64,000 bases of DNA from JANSWY01 sp965228955 (GCA_965228955.1 OZ245848.1:992001-1056000); one strand, 5' to 3'; shown: positions 1 through 9,401, counted from the stretch's first letter. Translations and numbers: made by a program. The notes: generated by a model not told the origin, from the letters alone.

Positions 1-297
1 CATTTCTCTGGTGAAGTGATGTAATTTGTTAAATGACCTGGTAGCGATATCGTATTCATAAATCACGCCACGGTTATTTTCACCTCCAACTGAAGTAACT
101 CCGTAAAGCCGGTTATTAATAAGAAACATTTGCCCTTGCGGTGATTCAGCTGTCCCAAAAAGGTGAAGGATTTGATAGTTGGACCCATCTGACATGATAC
201 TGTAAATCGCGGTTTCCCCATTTATTACAAATTGGTATGGCTGTGAAGAAACTTCAGTAAATAGGAAACTAAGAATTAATATCGCGAATTTTTTCAT
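1..297 (-). CDS. GloVer-repeat secreted protein, N-terminal fragment
   Basis: Only the first 99 codons are in the window; the frame is open to base 1. It begins MKKFAILILSFLFTEVSSQP, a clear Sec signal peptide, so the product is exported. Residues about 60-80 read LYGVTSVGGENNRGVIYEYD, which fits the GloVer tandem-repeat signature (LYG-T-GG-NN-G-x-hydrophobic-x-Y). Proteins of this type in Bacteroidota consist mostly of such repeats and often end in a sorting domain, but that part lies outside. The role is unknown; a surface or secreted beta-rich repeat protein is the likely reading. The ATG at 297 is the only sensible start. Confidence 0.75.
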   Translation of the reverse strand, partial: MKKFAILILSFLFTEVSSQPYQFVINGETAIYSIMSDGSNYQILHLFGTAESPQGQMFLINNRLYGVTSVGGENNRGVIYEYDIATRSFNKLHHFTREM

Positions 298-340
298 GGT
301 TGATTGCCAAGCTTTACCCAAAAATAATTCGTCAATGGGA

Positions 341-374
341 AAAAAAGAAGTGATCCAAAAGGTTGGATCACTTC
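341..374 (-). terminator. Rho-independent terminator after the scramblase-like gene
   Basis: A perfect 12-bp inverted repeat, GAAGTGATCCAA / TTGGATCACTTC (347-358 and 363-374) with a 4-base loop. On the minus strand it is followed by a run of six T (341-346). It lies about 26 bases past the stop of the gene at 401-988. Confidence 0.85.
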
Positions 375-400
375 CCTTACTTCTATGGGTATCGTATTTA

Positions 401-988
401 TTACTCCTTCAATACCATATCAATGCACATTACAGCAGCCATTATCAGAAGTCTGATTGGGTTTTCTGGTTGTACTTGTTCGTTGATGCTAAGCATGTAG
501 TTGTCAGCAGTAGTGAATAGTTCTTTTCCAATTCCGGCCCATTTCTTACTTACATGAGCAAACTCATAGTCGTCTTTGATGAATTTGAAATCCCAGCTGG
601 TCCATTTTCCTTTTAAAGTACAGAGTATCTGATCATTTGCATCCAGCACATCAAATTTTCCTCCAATTGAGAAGAACTTTTGTTTGAATTTTCCTACTAG
701 TTGATCATTCTCATCTAGCACCTCAACAGTAGAAAGGAAGATCGCAACACCTCTCTTTACTGTAAGAACTTTCTCTCCAGATGGAGTTGTGATATCAACT
801 TCAAAAGGAGTCATTCTTTTGTAATCAGTAAATCGAAGCATCTTTGTGAAGAATCCCAGCTTTTCTTCACGGCAGTTCATAAGTGTTTCCTGGCTGTCGG
901 GATCAAGGATATCATAGTTGTTGGCAGCTTTAAACATGCCTACATGTTCTTTGACGAAAAAAAGATTTCGACTTAAAATAGAGTTCAT
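401..988 (-). CDS. Phospholipid scramblase-related / LURP-one-like protein
   Basis: 195 residues with no signal peptide. The pattern LTVKRG-VAIF--TVEVLDENDQLVGKFKQKFF followed by F-VLDANDQILCTLKGKW is the double strand-turn repeat of the scramblase/tubby-like fold (Pfam Scramblase, LOR relatives). Bacterial members are small, usually cytoplasmic or membrane-associated, and have no proven scramblase activity. The C-terminal 20 residues are hydrophobic (PIRLLIMAAVMCIDMVL), possibly an amphipathic membrane contact. It stands alone, with its own terminator downstream at 341-374. The family assignment is fairly sure; the function is not known. Confidence 0.7.
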   Translation of the reverse strand: MNSILSRNLFFVKEHVGMFKAANNYDILDPDSQETLMNCREEKLGFFTKMLRFTDYKRMTPFEVDITTPSGEKVLTVKRGVAIFLSTVEVLDENDQLVGKFKQKFFSIGGKFDVLDANDQILCTLKGKWTSWDFKFIKDDYEFAHVSKKWAGIGKELFTTADNYMLSINEQVQPENPIRLLIMAAVMCIDMVLKE

Positions 989-1123
989 AGTACGTTAGAT
1001 TTTGTTGGTAATTATTATAAAGGAATAAGTATTCCTGTGAACAGTTCTTAAAATGTGTTGTAGATGGATCGGTAATATATGATTTCGATTCAATAAATGA
1101 AAGAATTCAAGATTGCCAAAACA

Positions 1124-1153
1124 TAAAAAAAGCTCTGAATGATTTTCAGAGCT
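1124..1153 (-). terminator. Rho-independent terminator after the desaturase gene
   Basis: Stem AGCTCTGAA / TTCAGAGCT (1131-1139, 1145-1153) with loop TGATT, followed on the minus strand by seven T (1124-1130). It begins 8 bases after the desaturase stop codon. Confidence 0.9.
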
Positions 1154-1160
1154 TCAAGAG

Positions 1161-2240
1161 TTAGTTAGTGAGTTGAGGTTTCTGAGATTCCTCAAGTTTT
1201 GCTTTTTCTTCGGCTTTTGCCTTTTTATATGGATTATAATGTTTTTCAAAGAATGTTTCTGTTGAGTTATTATAACTCTTTACTCCACCTATTGCATATA
1301 GAAACCGAATGTAATACCATGGCAAGTCAATCTGAGATGGCGTGAAACCGTTTCGTGCACTGTTAGGGAATAAGTGATGGTTGCTATGCCATTCTCCGGC
1401 TACAATACCAGGCCAATATTGATTTACAGAAAGATCATTTTTACTGAAATCAAATCCTTCTTTTCTATTGTCTTTTCCTTTTCCGTGACCTTCAAAATTG
1501 AATGTTCTGATTCCTATGGCCCAGATATGAGCCGAACCGAAAATACAGAAGGCTAAGGCAAATCCACCTATCAGATAAAATACACCAAACCAAAACGCCC
1601 AATTAAGAGCCATATGTAACCACATGTAAAACGGGTGTGTAATTGATCCCCACTTTTGATATTGTTCGTAATTATTGATATAAACTCCAGTGTCTTTTAG
1701 CAATCCTGCTGCTGTTTTGTAATCCGTTTCGTCAAGATCCTTTGCGATAGGTTGGTGATTAGTATCTGCAAAGAAGCAGTACCAAAAGCCAGCCTGTGCA
1801 TTGTATGGATCTCCAGGTTTATCTGAAAGCGTGTGATGTACGTGGTGGGAAATCACATATATTTCTTCCGGAACTACTTTAACAACCAGATTGGCAGTAA
1901 TAAAGCTCCAGAATTTGTTACTGAATTTGTAAGCTCTATGTGTGGCATATCTATGATGCCAGATTGTTCCATGAGTACCCATGGCCACCATACTATACAG
2001 AAACCCTACTATCGCTAGCCACCAGGTGAAGTATTTAAAAACAAAGATTAATAGAAATGGAATCAGCATTAATGTCCAGGCCCAGCTGGTGAATGCAATC
2101 CAGTTCTTTTTAGATTTGAAAATATTGATTCTTGAAAATACCTCTGAAAAAAGTTGTTTGAAAGTAGGTGCTATCAAGTTACCTTTTTCATCAGCCCATC
2201 CGTATTTGGGCTTTTGCAAAACTCTTTGGAGAAAGGTCAT
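1161..2240 (-). CDS. Acyl-lipid / acyl-CoA delta-9-type fatty acid desaturase
   Basis: 359 residues. It carries the three histidine boxes of membrane di-iron desaturases: HHRYATHR at 95-102, HHVHH at 132-136 and HSNHH at 285-289, with hydrophobic segments around 50-85 and 205-240 that would form two transmembrane hairpins. This family inserts a double bond into saturated acyl chains using O2 and electrons from ferredoxin, cytochrome b5 or a reductase; no partner reductase is next to it. The likely role is adjustment of membrane fluidity. The N-terminal 45 residues and the charged Lys/Glu-rich tail (about 335-359) are outside the catalytic core. Regioselectivity cannot be read from sequence alone. 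Confidence 0.9.
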   Translation of the reverse strand: MTFLQRVLQKPKYGWADEKGNLIAPTFKQLFSEVFSRINIFKSKKNWIAFTSWAWTLMLIPFLLIFVFKYFTWWLAIVGFLYSMVAMGTHGTIWHHRYATHRAYKFSNKFWSFITANLVVKVVPEEIYVISHHVHHTLSDKPGDPYNAQAGFWYCFFADTNHQPIAKDLDETDYKTAAGLLKDTGVYINNYEQYQKWGSITHPFYMWLHMALNWAFWFGVFYLIGGFALAFCIFGSAHIWAIGIRTFNFEGHGKGKDNRKEGFDFSKNDLSVNQYWPGIVAGEWHSNHHLFPNSARNGFTPSQIDLPWYYIRFLYAIGGVKSYNNSTETFFEKHYNPYKKAKAEEKAKLEESQKPQLTN

Positions 2241-2377
2241 GTGTATTGTGTAATAGGTGACGTTTTCTAATAACCCGCAAGATAAGGCATAATCGCCAAT
2301 AAAGTTATTTTCATTACCGTTAACTAACAGAATGGTACGATTATCGCTTATCAGATAATTGAATAAAGTTTAAAGTT

Positions 2378-3355
2378 ATGCAAAGAATACTTATTGCCAT
2401 TGCTGTGTTTTCATTGATAACCCTCAGCTCTTTGGCTCAAAAAGATGACAAAAGAAGAATAGGACTCCTGTTGATGCAACAATATAGTCCGGAAAGCCTC
2501 CATTTAATCAAGCAAGTTGAAGAACTAAGTTCACGAAAAATAAAGGGAGTTATGATGATGGGTAACAGTGATTTTACTTCATGGCTATCCGGTAATACCG
2601 AAGAGAAGATTGTTGAGGATATCGGGACGGCTGTTCATGAGGTTTGTCATTCATACACTTTCAAGCATCCTATTATGACTCAAAGTGTAGAGTTTGGAGC
2701 CGATGCATCTTCTTATTATTTGGATAGTGAAAATACTATTGTAGTTAATCACACTGAGGTAGTAAATAGCTATAAAATCGGACAGAAAATACCTGCAAAT
2801 CTCAGAACTTTCAGGTTTGATGTATATCTGGAACCAAAACAAAGTCTCAGTGCTCAGAAAGATGGAGTTTATGGACTGCTGAATGAATGGACTGCCTACT
2901 ATAATGGTAGCAGAATGAATGTTGATTTATTCGATTACTATTTGGAGAGGTCCAAAGATGAAGGGATCCAAGTGATGTTGGATTATATCTCGAATCTGAG
3001 TAGTACTGTAATGGCGCACTATGAATTTAGGTTTTATACTTTGTTTTATCTGAAAACAGTAAAAACTACTCACCCAGATGTTTACCGGGGGATTATGCAG
3101 AATCAGAAATTTTTGGAATTATTTCTGGAGGTGGACAAAAGATTCAACGAGTTGATACAACGCCACGAGCAGAATAAACTCAAGATTATAGAAAATGCCA
3201 ATAAGCAAGGAATAAACGTATCCGCTGATGACGATTACTTTTTTATCGGAAACAGGGGTGCAGGTTTATTTATGGAAGATACCAATAAGTTAATCCAGGA
3301 AATGGAAAAGCCGGAGTACCAAATGGTATTGAGTAGTATTTCGGCTAGTCGATAA
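2378..3355 (+). CDS. Secreted putative zinc metallopeptidase-like protein (HExxH)
   Basis: 325 residues starting with a signal peptide, MQRILIAIAVFSLITLSSLAQ, so it is periplasmic or exported. HEVCH at 87-91 matches the HExxH zinc motif and lies in a predicted helix (GTAVHEVCHSY). Downstream, LLNEWTAYY (168-174) offers a glutamate (E170) in the kind of N-E-x-x-A-Y setting that provides the third ligand in gluzincins. I do not recognise a named family, so the peptidase reading is inference from these two motifs. It is transcribed away from the desaturase and converges on the outer-membrane gene at 3363 with only 7 bases between them. Confidence 0.55.
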   Translation: MQRILIAIAVFSLITLSSLAQKDDKRRIGLLLMQQYSPESLHLIKQVEELSSRKIKGVMMMGNSDFTSWLSGNTEEKIVEDIGTAVHEVCHSYTFKHPIMTQSVEFGADASSYYLDSENTIVVNHTEVVNSYKIGQKIPANLRTFRFDVYLEPKQSLSAQKDGVYGLLNEWTAYYNGSRMNVDLFDYYLERSKDEGIQVMLDYISNLSSTVMAHYEFRFYTLFYLKTVKTTHPDVYRGIMQNQKFLELFLEVDKRFNELIQRHEQNKLKIIENANKQGINVSADDDYFFIGNRGAGLFMEDTNKLIQEMEKPEYQMVLSSISASR

Positions 3356-3362
3356 CATTTCA

Positions 3363-4646
3363 TCAGTTTCTCAATGCCTTTTTCCTCCCAATAAACATTA
3401 CATATTGGATGAAATTAAATTCCAGGTGATCAAACATCATTTTTTCTCCATCTATTTTCATGTGGAGGTTCGGGTAGTAACGGAGGTTGGTTCTAAGTAG
3501 TGCTGTTTCGGTCTTTGTTACTCTTATATCCCAGCCAAAAGTAATCCCAGTAGCTATTTTTTGATCTGTATATTTAGTACCATTCACATTCACACTTAGG
3601 TTTTCGGATGTTAAAATAGGACCAACAAATGGAGCAAAGCCAAGCCAGTTAAATAGGAATTTGTAAGTCTCTATCCCAAAAGATGTGCGTCTTGCTTTAA
3701 TCTGATCACTAAACCCTTCATATGTTTCTCCATAAGTCCTGAAGGATAAACCAGCGTTCATATCAATATTGCTGAAATAATAACCTGCTGATAGGTCTGG
3801 TAATATAGCTGCAGAGTAATTATCGAAGAAATATTCAAAGTTTTCTCTCAAATATGGTGACTTTGAAACCTGTAGAGCTGCTGATGGACCAACCCCAACA
3901 TACCATGTGCTGATCAGGTTGTTATCTTTCAATTTGTGGTAGTCTTCATTAATCTTTCTTACCACCTTTGGGTTTCTCATACCTCTGTCAGAATCGATAT
4001 ACTTCAATAGTTGTAAATCAAAAGAAAGCGGATTGATCTCAACATTTGTTTGGGCATTTGGACTGATGAAATGCTGGAATTTATTTTGATGATTGTAGTA
4101 ACCCGACAAGCTAATATGCCAATTATTAGTGGTATAAGTTACACCTGCCTGAATAGGGTGAATCATTCTTCCAAAGTAGGGAACTCCATTTTCGGTATCC
4201 ACATCATTGGCCTCCTGAAAGTACCTAAAAGCTCTGAAACTCATTCCTACAAATGGACTGATTTTGCCTGTTTGTAGTTTAACAGGATATGCCCTGATGC
4301 CTGTTTCGACACTATGGAGCAAAAAGACTTCTTTCAATTCACCCGGAGTATTTTGCACTTTGAGAAAGGAGAGGGGGAAGGAAACATAAAAATCTACATG
4401 TCCCCAAAAGTGAATGCCTCCAATTGTTAGTCTGGGAAGAATTGTTGGGCCGAACTCCAGTTCTTGTAGTGATCCATTGCTGAAATAGTTGGTAGTTCCG
4501 CCATTTTGAATATTCAGACCTCCGCCGTAAGTAAACCATGCAAATGAGGTGCTTTTATTTAAATAGGATTGGGTGTAAACGGTATCAGTTTGAGCATAAC
4601 AAGTCATCCCAAAAAGCAGAGTAAATACGATTGTAAGACGTTTCAT
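3363..4646 (-). CDS. Outer-membrane beta-barrel protein, function unknown
   Basis: 427 residues with signal peptide MKRLTIVFTLLFGMTCYAQ. The mature part is rich in alternating aromatic/polar strands with turns of Asn, Gly and Asp (for example FAWFTYGGGLNIQNGG and FLFNWLGFAPFVGPI), which is the look of a 12- to 16-strand outer-membrane barrel. It ends with FNFIQYVMFIGRKK, so the last strand is followed by a basic tail rather than a terminal Phe. No known transporter or receptor motif (TonB box, plug domain) is visible. No terminator is seen before it meets the plus-strand gene ending at 3355. Confidence 0.6.
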   Translation of the reverse strand: MKRLTIVFTLLFGMTCYAQTDTVYTQSYLNKSTSFAWFTYGGGLNIQNGGTTNYFSNGSLQELEFGPTILPRLTIGGIHFWGHVDFYVSFPLSFLKVQNTPGELKEVFLLHSVETGIRAYPVKLQTGKISPFVGMSFRAFRYFQEANDVDTENGVPYFGRMIHPIQAGVTYTTNNWHISLSGYYNHQNKFQHFISPNAQTNVEINPLSFDLQLLKYIDSDRGMRNPKVVRKINEDYHKLKDNNLISTWYVGVGPSAALQVSKSPYLRENFEYFFDNYSAAILPDLSAGYYFSNIDMNAGLSFRTYGETYEGFSDQIKARRTSFGIETYKFLFNWLGFAPFVGPILTSENLSVNVNGTKYTDQKIATGITFGWDIRVTKTETALLRTNLRYYPNLHMKIDGEKMMFDHLEFNFIQYVMFIGRKKALRN

Positions 4647-4753
4647 GATCGTAAGGATAGAAGTTGATTGATTTAAGATACTATTGTACCTTTTAATTAA
4701 TACCCCAATGGATCATTTAACCCTCTATTTTGGTTAATGTTTTTGGAAAGAGG

Positions 4754-7700
4754 CTAAATTTCTATCTCCAATTCATTTACCTGATCATTTAAACTTTTAG
4801 CTAAATCATCCAATCTTGCCGATATGGTGTGGATCTCATCGGAGACTTCTGAGTGCTTCCTTGAGATCTTAAAGAATTCTTTCAAGGAATAATTGATATT
4901 TTCAATTGAATCATTCTGGTCTTTACTTGCCAGGGAAATCTCTTTTATGAGAATAGCAGCTTTCTGTACTTCTGGTATAAAATCCATAATGAGCTGGCCA
5001 ACTTTTTTAGTCTCCAAGACACCTTTGGAAGCAGAAGAAATAATTTGATGGGAAGTAGTTTTACTCTTTTGAGCCAACTTACGTACCTCTGAAGCAATCA
5101 CATTAAAGCCACCTCCATAAGCCCCAGCTCTTGCTGCCTCAATAGAAGCATTAATACTCAATATGTTTGTCTGGTTAAAAATCTCTTCAAGTAAAGACAT
5201 CTCATTTGAAATGGCCTCTATCTCCTTAACATTAATAGCTGTAGCAGATTTAATCTTTTCCAGTTGCTTAACAGTACTTTCACTAATAGTATTTGTGATC
5301 GTAGCATTCTCACTATTTTTTCTTGTGTGATTTGTGACTACTTCAATGTCAGATTCTATTTGTTTAGCTGTACTAATTTGAGTCTTGGCGTCACTTGCAA
5401 GGACACCACTTTTTGCTTTTAGATTGTTACCCGTCACCGTAAGTTCCTGGCTATTGGTTTTAAGAAAAGTAACTACCTTCTTCAAATCTGCCAGTCTTTG
5501 TTTTCTTAATCTTTCTTCTACTTGTCTTTTTTCATTTAATATCCTCTTCCTGAATAGATACGAGGCAGTGATCAGAAAAAGAGTGATTAGTATAACAATT
5601 GTTCTAAACCACCATGTATCGTACCAGGCTGGTTTAATATTAATGACTAGCTTTTTTGTTTCCTTTGACCATGTACCATCGCTGTTCGTTCCCTTTACTT
5701 CAAAAGTATAAGTGCCAGCATCCAGATTCATATACGATACTTCTCGGTTATTAGCATTTGCATTGAGCCAGAACTCGTCAAACCCTTGGAGTCTATATTG
5801 GTATTTTGTGCGCAGTGGAGATGAGAAATCCATTGCTGCAAACTCTATGGAAAAAACGTTTTCCTTATGTTTTAATGTGATTTCTTTCTCATATGAAATA
5901 GCGTTTTCTATAATAACCCTGTTATTTATCTTTAAGGAGGGAGTAATTTCTGTGTCAAATAGTTTAAACGAGACAATCTCAAGATTTGGAGGTGTTGAAT
6001 TTTTTCTAATGTTTTTGGGGTTAAATAAATTGATGCCATTCAGACCTCCAAAACAAAGACTTCCGTCCTGAAGTTTAGCGGATGATGTGTAGTTAAATTG
6101 ATTACCTTGTAAACCATCATTTTTATCATATTGGACTAACTCCTTCGATTGATGGTTGTATCTGGCAATACCTTTTTCTGTGCTCAACCATAAGTTTCCA
6201 TTATCGTCCTGTAGGATTCCGTTAATAATTAAGTCATTTAAATGTTTATTCACTTCAGGGTAATGAAATTGCTTTTTCTCATTGTCCCAAAGGCTTATTC
6301 CTTTTTTAGTCCCGATCCATAAATTGGATTCTCTATCCTCAAATAAGCTTCTAATTTCATCTGAGGGAATTGAGTAAGGGTCATTCGGATCATTTTTAAA
6401 GGTCCTGAAAGTTTTGTTGTCTCTATCCATTAAGCTTAAACCACCAAACTCTGTACCTACCCAAAAATTACCTTCACGATCCTCTAACATTACAAATACA
6501 TTGGTAGATCCTACTGATTCAGGGTTGTTGGGGTCATGTAAAAAGTTTTCAAATTTTCCTGTGGATTGATCTAATTTACTTAAGCCAGAATTTAATAACC
6601 CAAGCCACAGATTATCCCTTCTATCTTCATAAATAGCCCATACTAAATTGGACGCAATACTTTCCGGATCATTTAAATCTTGCTTGTAAACCGTGGAGAC
6701 TCCAGTGTTTGGATCGAATTTGTTGAGCCCTCCCAAATAAGTTCCAAGCCATAGATTACCTTCATTATCTTCATAGATTGACTTGATAACATTAGAACTT
6801 ATGGAGTTGCTGTTGTTTGGGTCGTTTTTAAAGTGCTTGAATTCTCCAGTCTTTGGGTTGTAATGATTTAAACCTCCACCATCAGTTCCTAGCCATACTC
6901 CAGAGCTTGACGGGTACATTGCGATTACGGAATTATGACTAAGCGTATTTTCCTGGCCAATTTCCTTCTTGATCGTAGTGAACTTCTTTCTATATGGGTT
7001 GAAATGATTGATTCCGTACCTAAATGTACCAACCCAAACATTGCCTTCATCATCTCCGGTTACTGTTAATACAGCGTTACTACTAAGGCTCTCTGTATCA
7101 TATGGGTTGTTGATATGCTTTTTTAATTCCTGCTTTACAGGGTCATAAATTGCCAGGCCACCACCATCTGTGCCAATCCAAATTTTTCCGTTAACATCGG
7201 GGAATATAGAGGTGATAATTTTTGATGTTAATCGCGTATTTACATTGTTTATGGGATCAAAAGAATTATTATTTAATCGATATAATCCATAGCCAACAAC
7301 ACCTACCCATGTTTCATTCTTTTGATCTGTGATAATTGAACTGACTGCAATTGCCTGATCAGTTTCTTTAAATGGACTTGATGTTAATTGATTGATGTCA
7401 GGCAGGTAATGATCAATTCCGTTTGAAGCATTTATCCAGAATCCGTCTCCTCCATCGGTGGAAAGAGTGGAGATGTTTCTATTCGTAAGCTTTCTGCTGA
7501 ACTTATCAGTTTTAGAATTGTATAAATCCAAACCACTTGTAGAAGCGACCCAGATTTGATTTTGTTTATCACAATAAACTTTGTTGATGGTATTAGATGA
7601 TACAGAACTTTGATTGTCCGGATCATTTACATATCTCCTAAAAAGATTTGTACGAGTATCCAATACGGAGATTCCGTTCTTGGTGGTTCCAACCCATATT

Positions 7701-8002
7701 TTTCCTTCTTTGTCTTCTGCAATAGAGGTAATGCGATCTCCAGAAATACTACTGGAATCTCCATCAACAGGTCTGTAAATTTTGGTGTTGAAACCATCAA
7801 ACCTGTTCAATCCTTTGGATGTTGCTACCCACAAAAAACCACGTGAATCTTTTAATACATCATATACTGTACCATCGGATAAACCATTGTCAGTGTTTAG
7901 AAATTGAAATTTTAAAGGCATAGTCTGCCCAAATGCAGAAATGCATAGTAATAGTGCTGCTGCTATTGTCCCGAGATAGCAGGCAATTCCCTTTTTGTCC
8001 AT
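4754..8002 (-). CDS. Two-propeller Y_Y_Y sensor with a C-terminal methyl-accepting (MCP) signalling domain
   Basis: 1082 residues. A signal peptide (about 1-25) leads into fourteen Reg_prop-type blades, each with a core like G-x-hydrophobic-W-hydrophobic-G-T-x-x-G-hydrophobic (IWVGT, VWLGT, LWLGT), enough for two seven-bladed propellers in the periplasm. A Y_Y_Y immunoglobulin-like domain follows (KYQYRLQGFDEFW, TYTFEVKGTNSDG), then one membrane helix at about 808-828. The cytoplasmic part (about 834-1082) is coiled coil with the MCP hairpin signature FNQTNILSINASIEAARAG (942-960) and EVRKLAQKS. Known proteins with this ectodomain usually end in a histidine kinase, HTH or phosphatase domain; here the output is chemoreceptor-like. 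No CheA or CheW lies nearby. The ligand is unknown; in relatives the ectodomain often senses glycans. Confidence 0.85.
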   Translation of the reverse strand: MDKKGIACYLGTIAAALLLCISAFGQTMPLKFQFLNTDNGLSDGTVYDVLKDSRGFLWVATSKGLNRFDGFNTKIYRPVDGDSSSISGDRITSIAEDKEGKIWVGTTKNGISVLDTRTNLFRRYVNDPDNQSSVSSNTINKVYCDKQNQIWVASTSGLDLYNSKTDKFSRKLTNRNISTLSTDGGDGFWINASNGIDHYLPDINQLTSSPFKETDQAIAVSSIITDQKNETWVGVVGYGLYRLNNNSFDPINNVNTRLTSKIITSIFPDVNGKIWIGTDGGGLAIYDPVKQELKKHINNPYDTESLSSNAVLTVTGDDEGNVWVGTFRYGINHFNPYRKKFTTIKKEIGQENTLSHNSVIAMYPSSSGVWLGTDGGGLNHYNPKTGEFKHFKNDPNNSNSISSNVIKSIYEDNEGNLWLGTYLGGLNKFDPNTGVSTVYKQDLNDPESIASNLVWAIYEDRRDNLWLGLLNSGLSKLDQSTGKFENFLHDPNNPESVGSTNVFVMLEDREGNFWVGTEFGGLSLMDRDNKTFRTFKNDPNDPYSIPSDEIRSLFEDRESNLWIGTKKGISLWDNEKKQFHYPEVNKHLNDLIINGILQDDNGNLWLSTEKGIARYNHQSKELVQYDKNDGLQGNQFNYTSSAKLQDGSLCFGGLNGINLFNPKNIRKNSTPPNLEIVSFKLFDTEITPSLKINNRVIIENAISYEKEITLKHKENVFSIEFAAMDFSSPLRTKYQYRLQGFDEFWLNANANNREVSYMNLDAGTYTFEVKGTNSDGTWSKETKKLVINIKPAWYDTWWFRTIVILITLFLITASYLFRKRILNEKRQVEERLRKQRLADLKKVVTFLKTNSQELTVTGNNLKAKSGVLASDAKTQISTAKQIESDIEVVTNHTRKNSENATITNTISESTVKQLEKIKSATAINVKEIEAISNEMSLLEEIFNQTNILSINASIEAARAGAYGGGFNVIASEVRKLAQKSKTTSHQIISSASKGVLETKKVGQLIMDFIPEVQKAAILIKEISLASKDQNDSIENINYSLKEFFKISRKHSEVSDEIHTISARLDDLAKSLNDQVNELEIEI

Positions 8003-8143
8003 GTTCGCTCATAGAATGTCCCCAGTTCAATATATTAATTTATGTTGTATATACAAAAAAATATAGGAGTGGAATTCGTTGATTATGAAAGCGTTATGAG
8101 CAAATAAGATGGTTGTTTTGCGCTTGTAGGTGTCTGATAAAAC

Positions 8144-8176
8144 AAAAAAAAGCAGCTTTGGAGGCTGCTTTTTTTT
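8144..8176 (-). terminator. Terminator after the first NVGIGT-repeat gene
   Basis: Stem AGCAGC / GCTGCT (8151-8156, 8164-8169) flanked by A-tract on the left and T-tract on the right, so it could stop transcripts from either side. It lies 17 bases past the stop of the gene at 8193-9401. Confidence 0.85.
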
Positions 8177-8192
8177 AAGATTGTTCAATTTC

Positions 8193-9401
8193 TTAATTCT
8201 CTTTCAAAGTCTCAATTTCATTCTCCAGAGATTCAATCTTTTTAAGAGCGCTTTTTAGACTTTTATTCTGCTCAATTTGATGAAGAGTCAATTCCTCAAT
8301 TTTCTGCAGTAACATCAAATTCATTTCTTTCAGATTCAATCCTTCAGATTCCATCACTTTTGCAGATGGAACTTCCGGTAAATGCTTGTTTGCTTTGATG
8401 TATTCTTCTGTTTCTTCCAGGCTTCTTAGATTGTAGTCTTCTTCGAATACATAATCCGGGCCCTGGCCTGCGTCTACTGTTACTTTTACTTCTTGCGATT
8501 CAATATTTCCTGCAACTGTAAGCATAGCACTTGGGTTGTCAGTTCCGATACCAACTTTTCCATTATTTCTAATCACAAAAACTTCACCTCCATTGTAATA
8601 GGCATTCATAAGATCAAAATCGGAACCGCCATTTTTCTTGTTAAATTTCACTCCAGACTCACTCACACCAGCATCAGTGAAAGTAAACCCTACCTGGTGG
8701 TCAATGAAATTGTTACCCCCCATTGCACCAGATACAAGTAGCCCTTTATAACCCGCAGATACCGATAATTTATGACTTGGACCGGTGGCTCCTATTCCAA
8801 CGTTTCCATTTGATAATACCTTTAATCTCCATGATCCAGCTGCATGATCAAATAATCCAAACTCATCTTCGTATTGGATTTGAGTTTCTACTTTATTGTT
8901 GCTATTTACAGCACCAAATTTTACGATTGAACCATTTGTGCCAGTATTCTCAAGTTGAATAAAGGTATTGCCATTTTTTTCGACATGTAGGATTTGATCT
9001 GGTGCGGATGTTCCAACTCCGACATTCCCATACTTAAAAATGATATTCCCAGCCGTTGTTCCACTTACAATGTCATTAAATACAAAGTCATTGTTAGTAT
9101 CGTTAATTTTGAAGAAGTCTACATAACCGCCCGCGTTGATGAATTTTCTAAATCTGAAGTTTAGAGATCCCGTTCCTGCTCCTTGAACAGCACTTCTTTC
9201 TGCAAAAAACCTGTAATAACTTAATGTACTTGTGGTATTGTCTTTAAATTCAATACCTCCCCAACCCCATTTGTTACTGGAAGTATTTTGTAATGTAAGT
9301 TTAGGGTAACCTTTTTGAATTGTATAGTTCTGTGTGGAAGTCTGAGCAAAAGATAAAACCGCAAAAAATTGAATAAGAGTGAATAATACTAGTTTTTTCA
9401 T
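8193..9401 (-). CDS. Secreted tail-fibre-like NVGIGT-repeat protein, copy A
   Basis: 402 residues with signal peptide MKKLVLFTLIQFFAVLSFAQ. The body carries repeats of the form NVGIGT-x-x-P-x-x-x-L-x-V (NVGVGTSAPDQILHV, NVGIGATGPSHKLSV, KVGIGTDNPSAMLTV), a beta-helix or fibre-like pattern. The C-terminus holds the conserved block DYVFEEDYNLRSLEE...HLPEVPSA followed by a coiled coil (LLQKIEELTLHQIEQ), similar to intramolecular-chaperone or trimerisation tails of fibre proteins. It is a paralogue of the next gene upstream. I infer a surface fibre or adhesin; no enzymatic motif is visible. It has its own promoter (9481-9488) and terminator. Confidence 0.65.
   Translation of the reverse strand: MKKLVLFTLIQFFAVLSFAQTSTQNYTIQKGYPKLTLQNTSSNKWGWGGIEFKDNTTSTLSYYRFFAERSAVQGAGTGSLNFRFRKFINAGGYVDFFKINDTNNDFVFNDIVSGTTAGNIIFKYGNVGVGTSAPDQILHVEKNGNTFIQLENTGTNGSIVKFGAVNSNNKVETQIQYEDEFGLFDHAAGSWRLKVLSNGNVGIGATGPSHKLSVSAGYKGLLVSGAMGGNNFIDHQVGFTFTDAGVSESGVKFNKKNGGSDFDLMNAYYNGGEVFVIRNNGKVGIGTDNPSAMLTVAGNIESQEVKVTVDAGQGPDYVFEEDYNLRSLEETEEYIKANKHLPEVPSAKVMESEGLNLKEMNLMLLQKIEELTLHQIEQNKSLKSALKKIESLENEIETLKEN
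8287..8462. repeat. Near-identical direct repeat, copy 1 (3' coding block)
   Basis: This 176-bp block of copy A aligns without gaps with 9616-9791 of copy B, with about nine differences by hand count, several at third codon positions. It encodes the conserved C-terminal chaperone-like block. The rest of the two genes is far more diverged, so the block is either under strong constraint or has been homogenised by gene conversion. Confidence 0.85.

Noticed and set aside
5712..6071. Plus-strand 119-codon frame opposite the propeller sensor
   Set aside because: Antisense of conserved sensor repeats, with no independent support.
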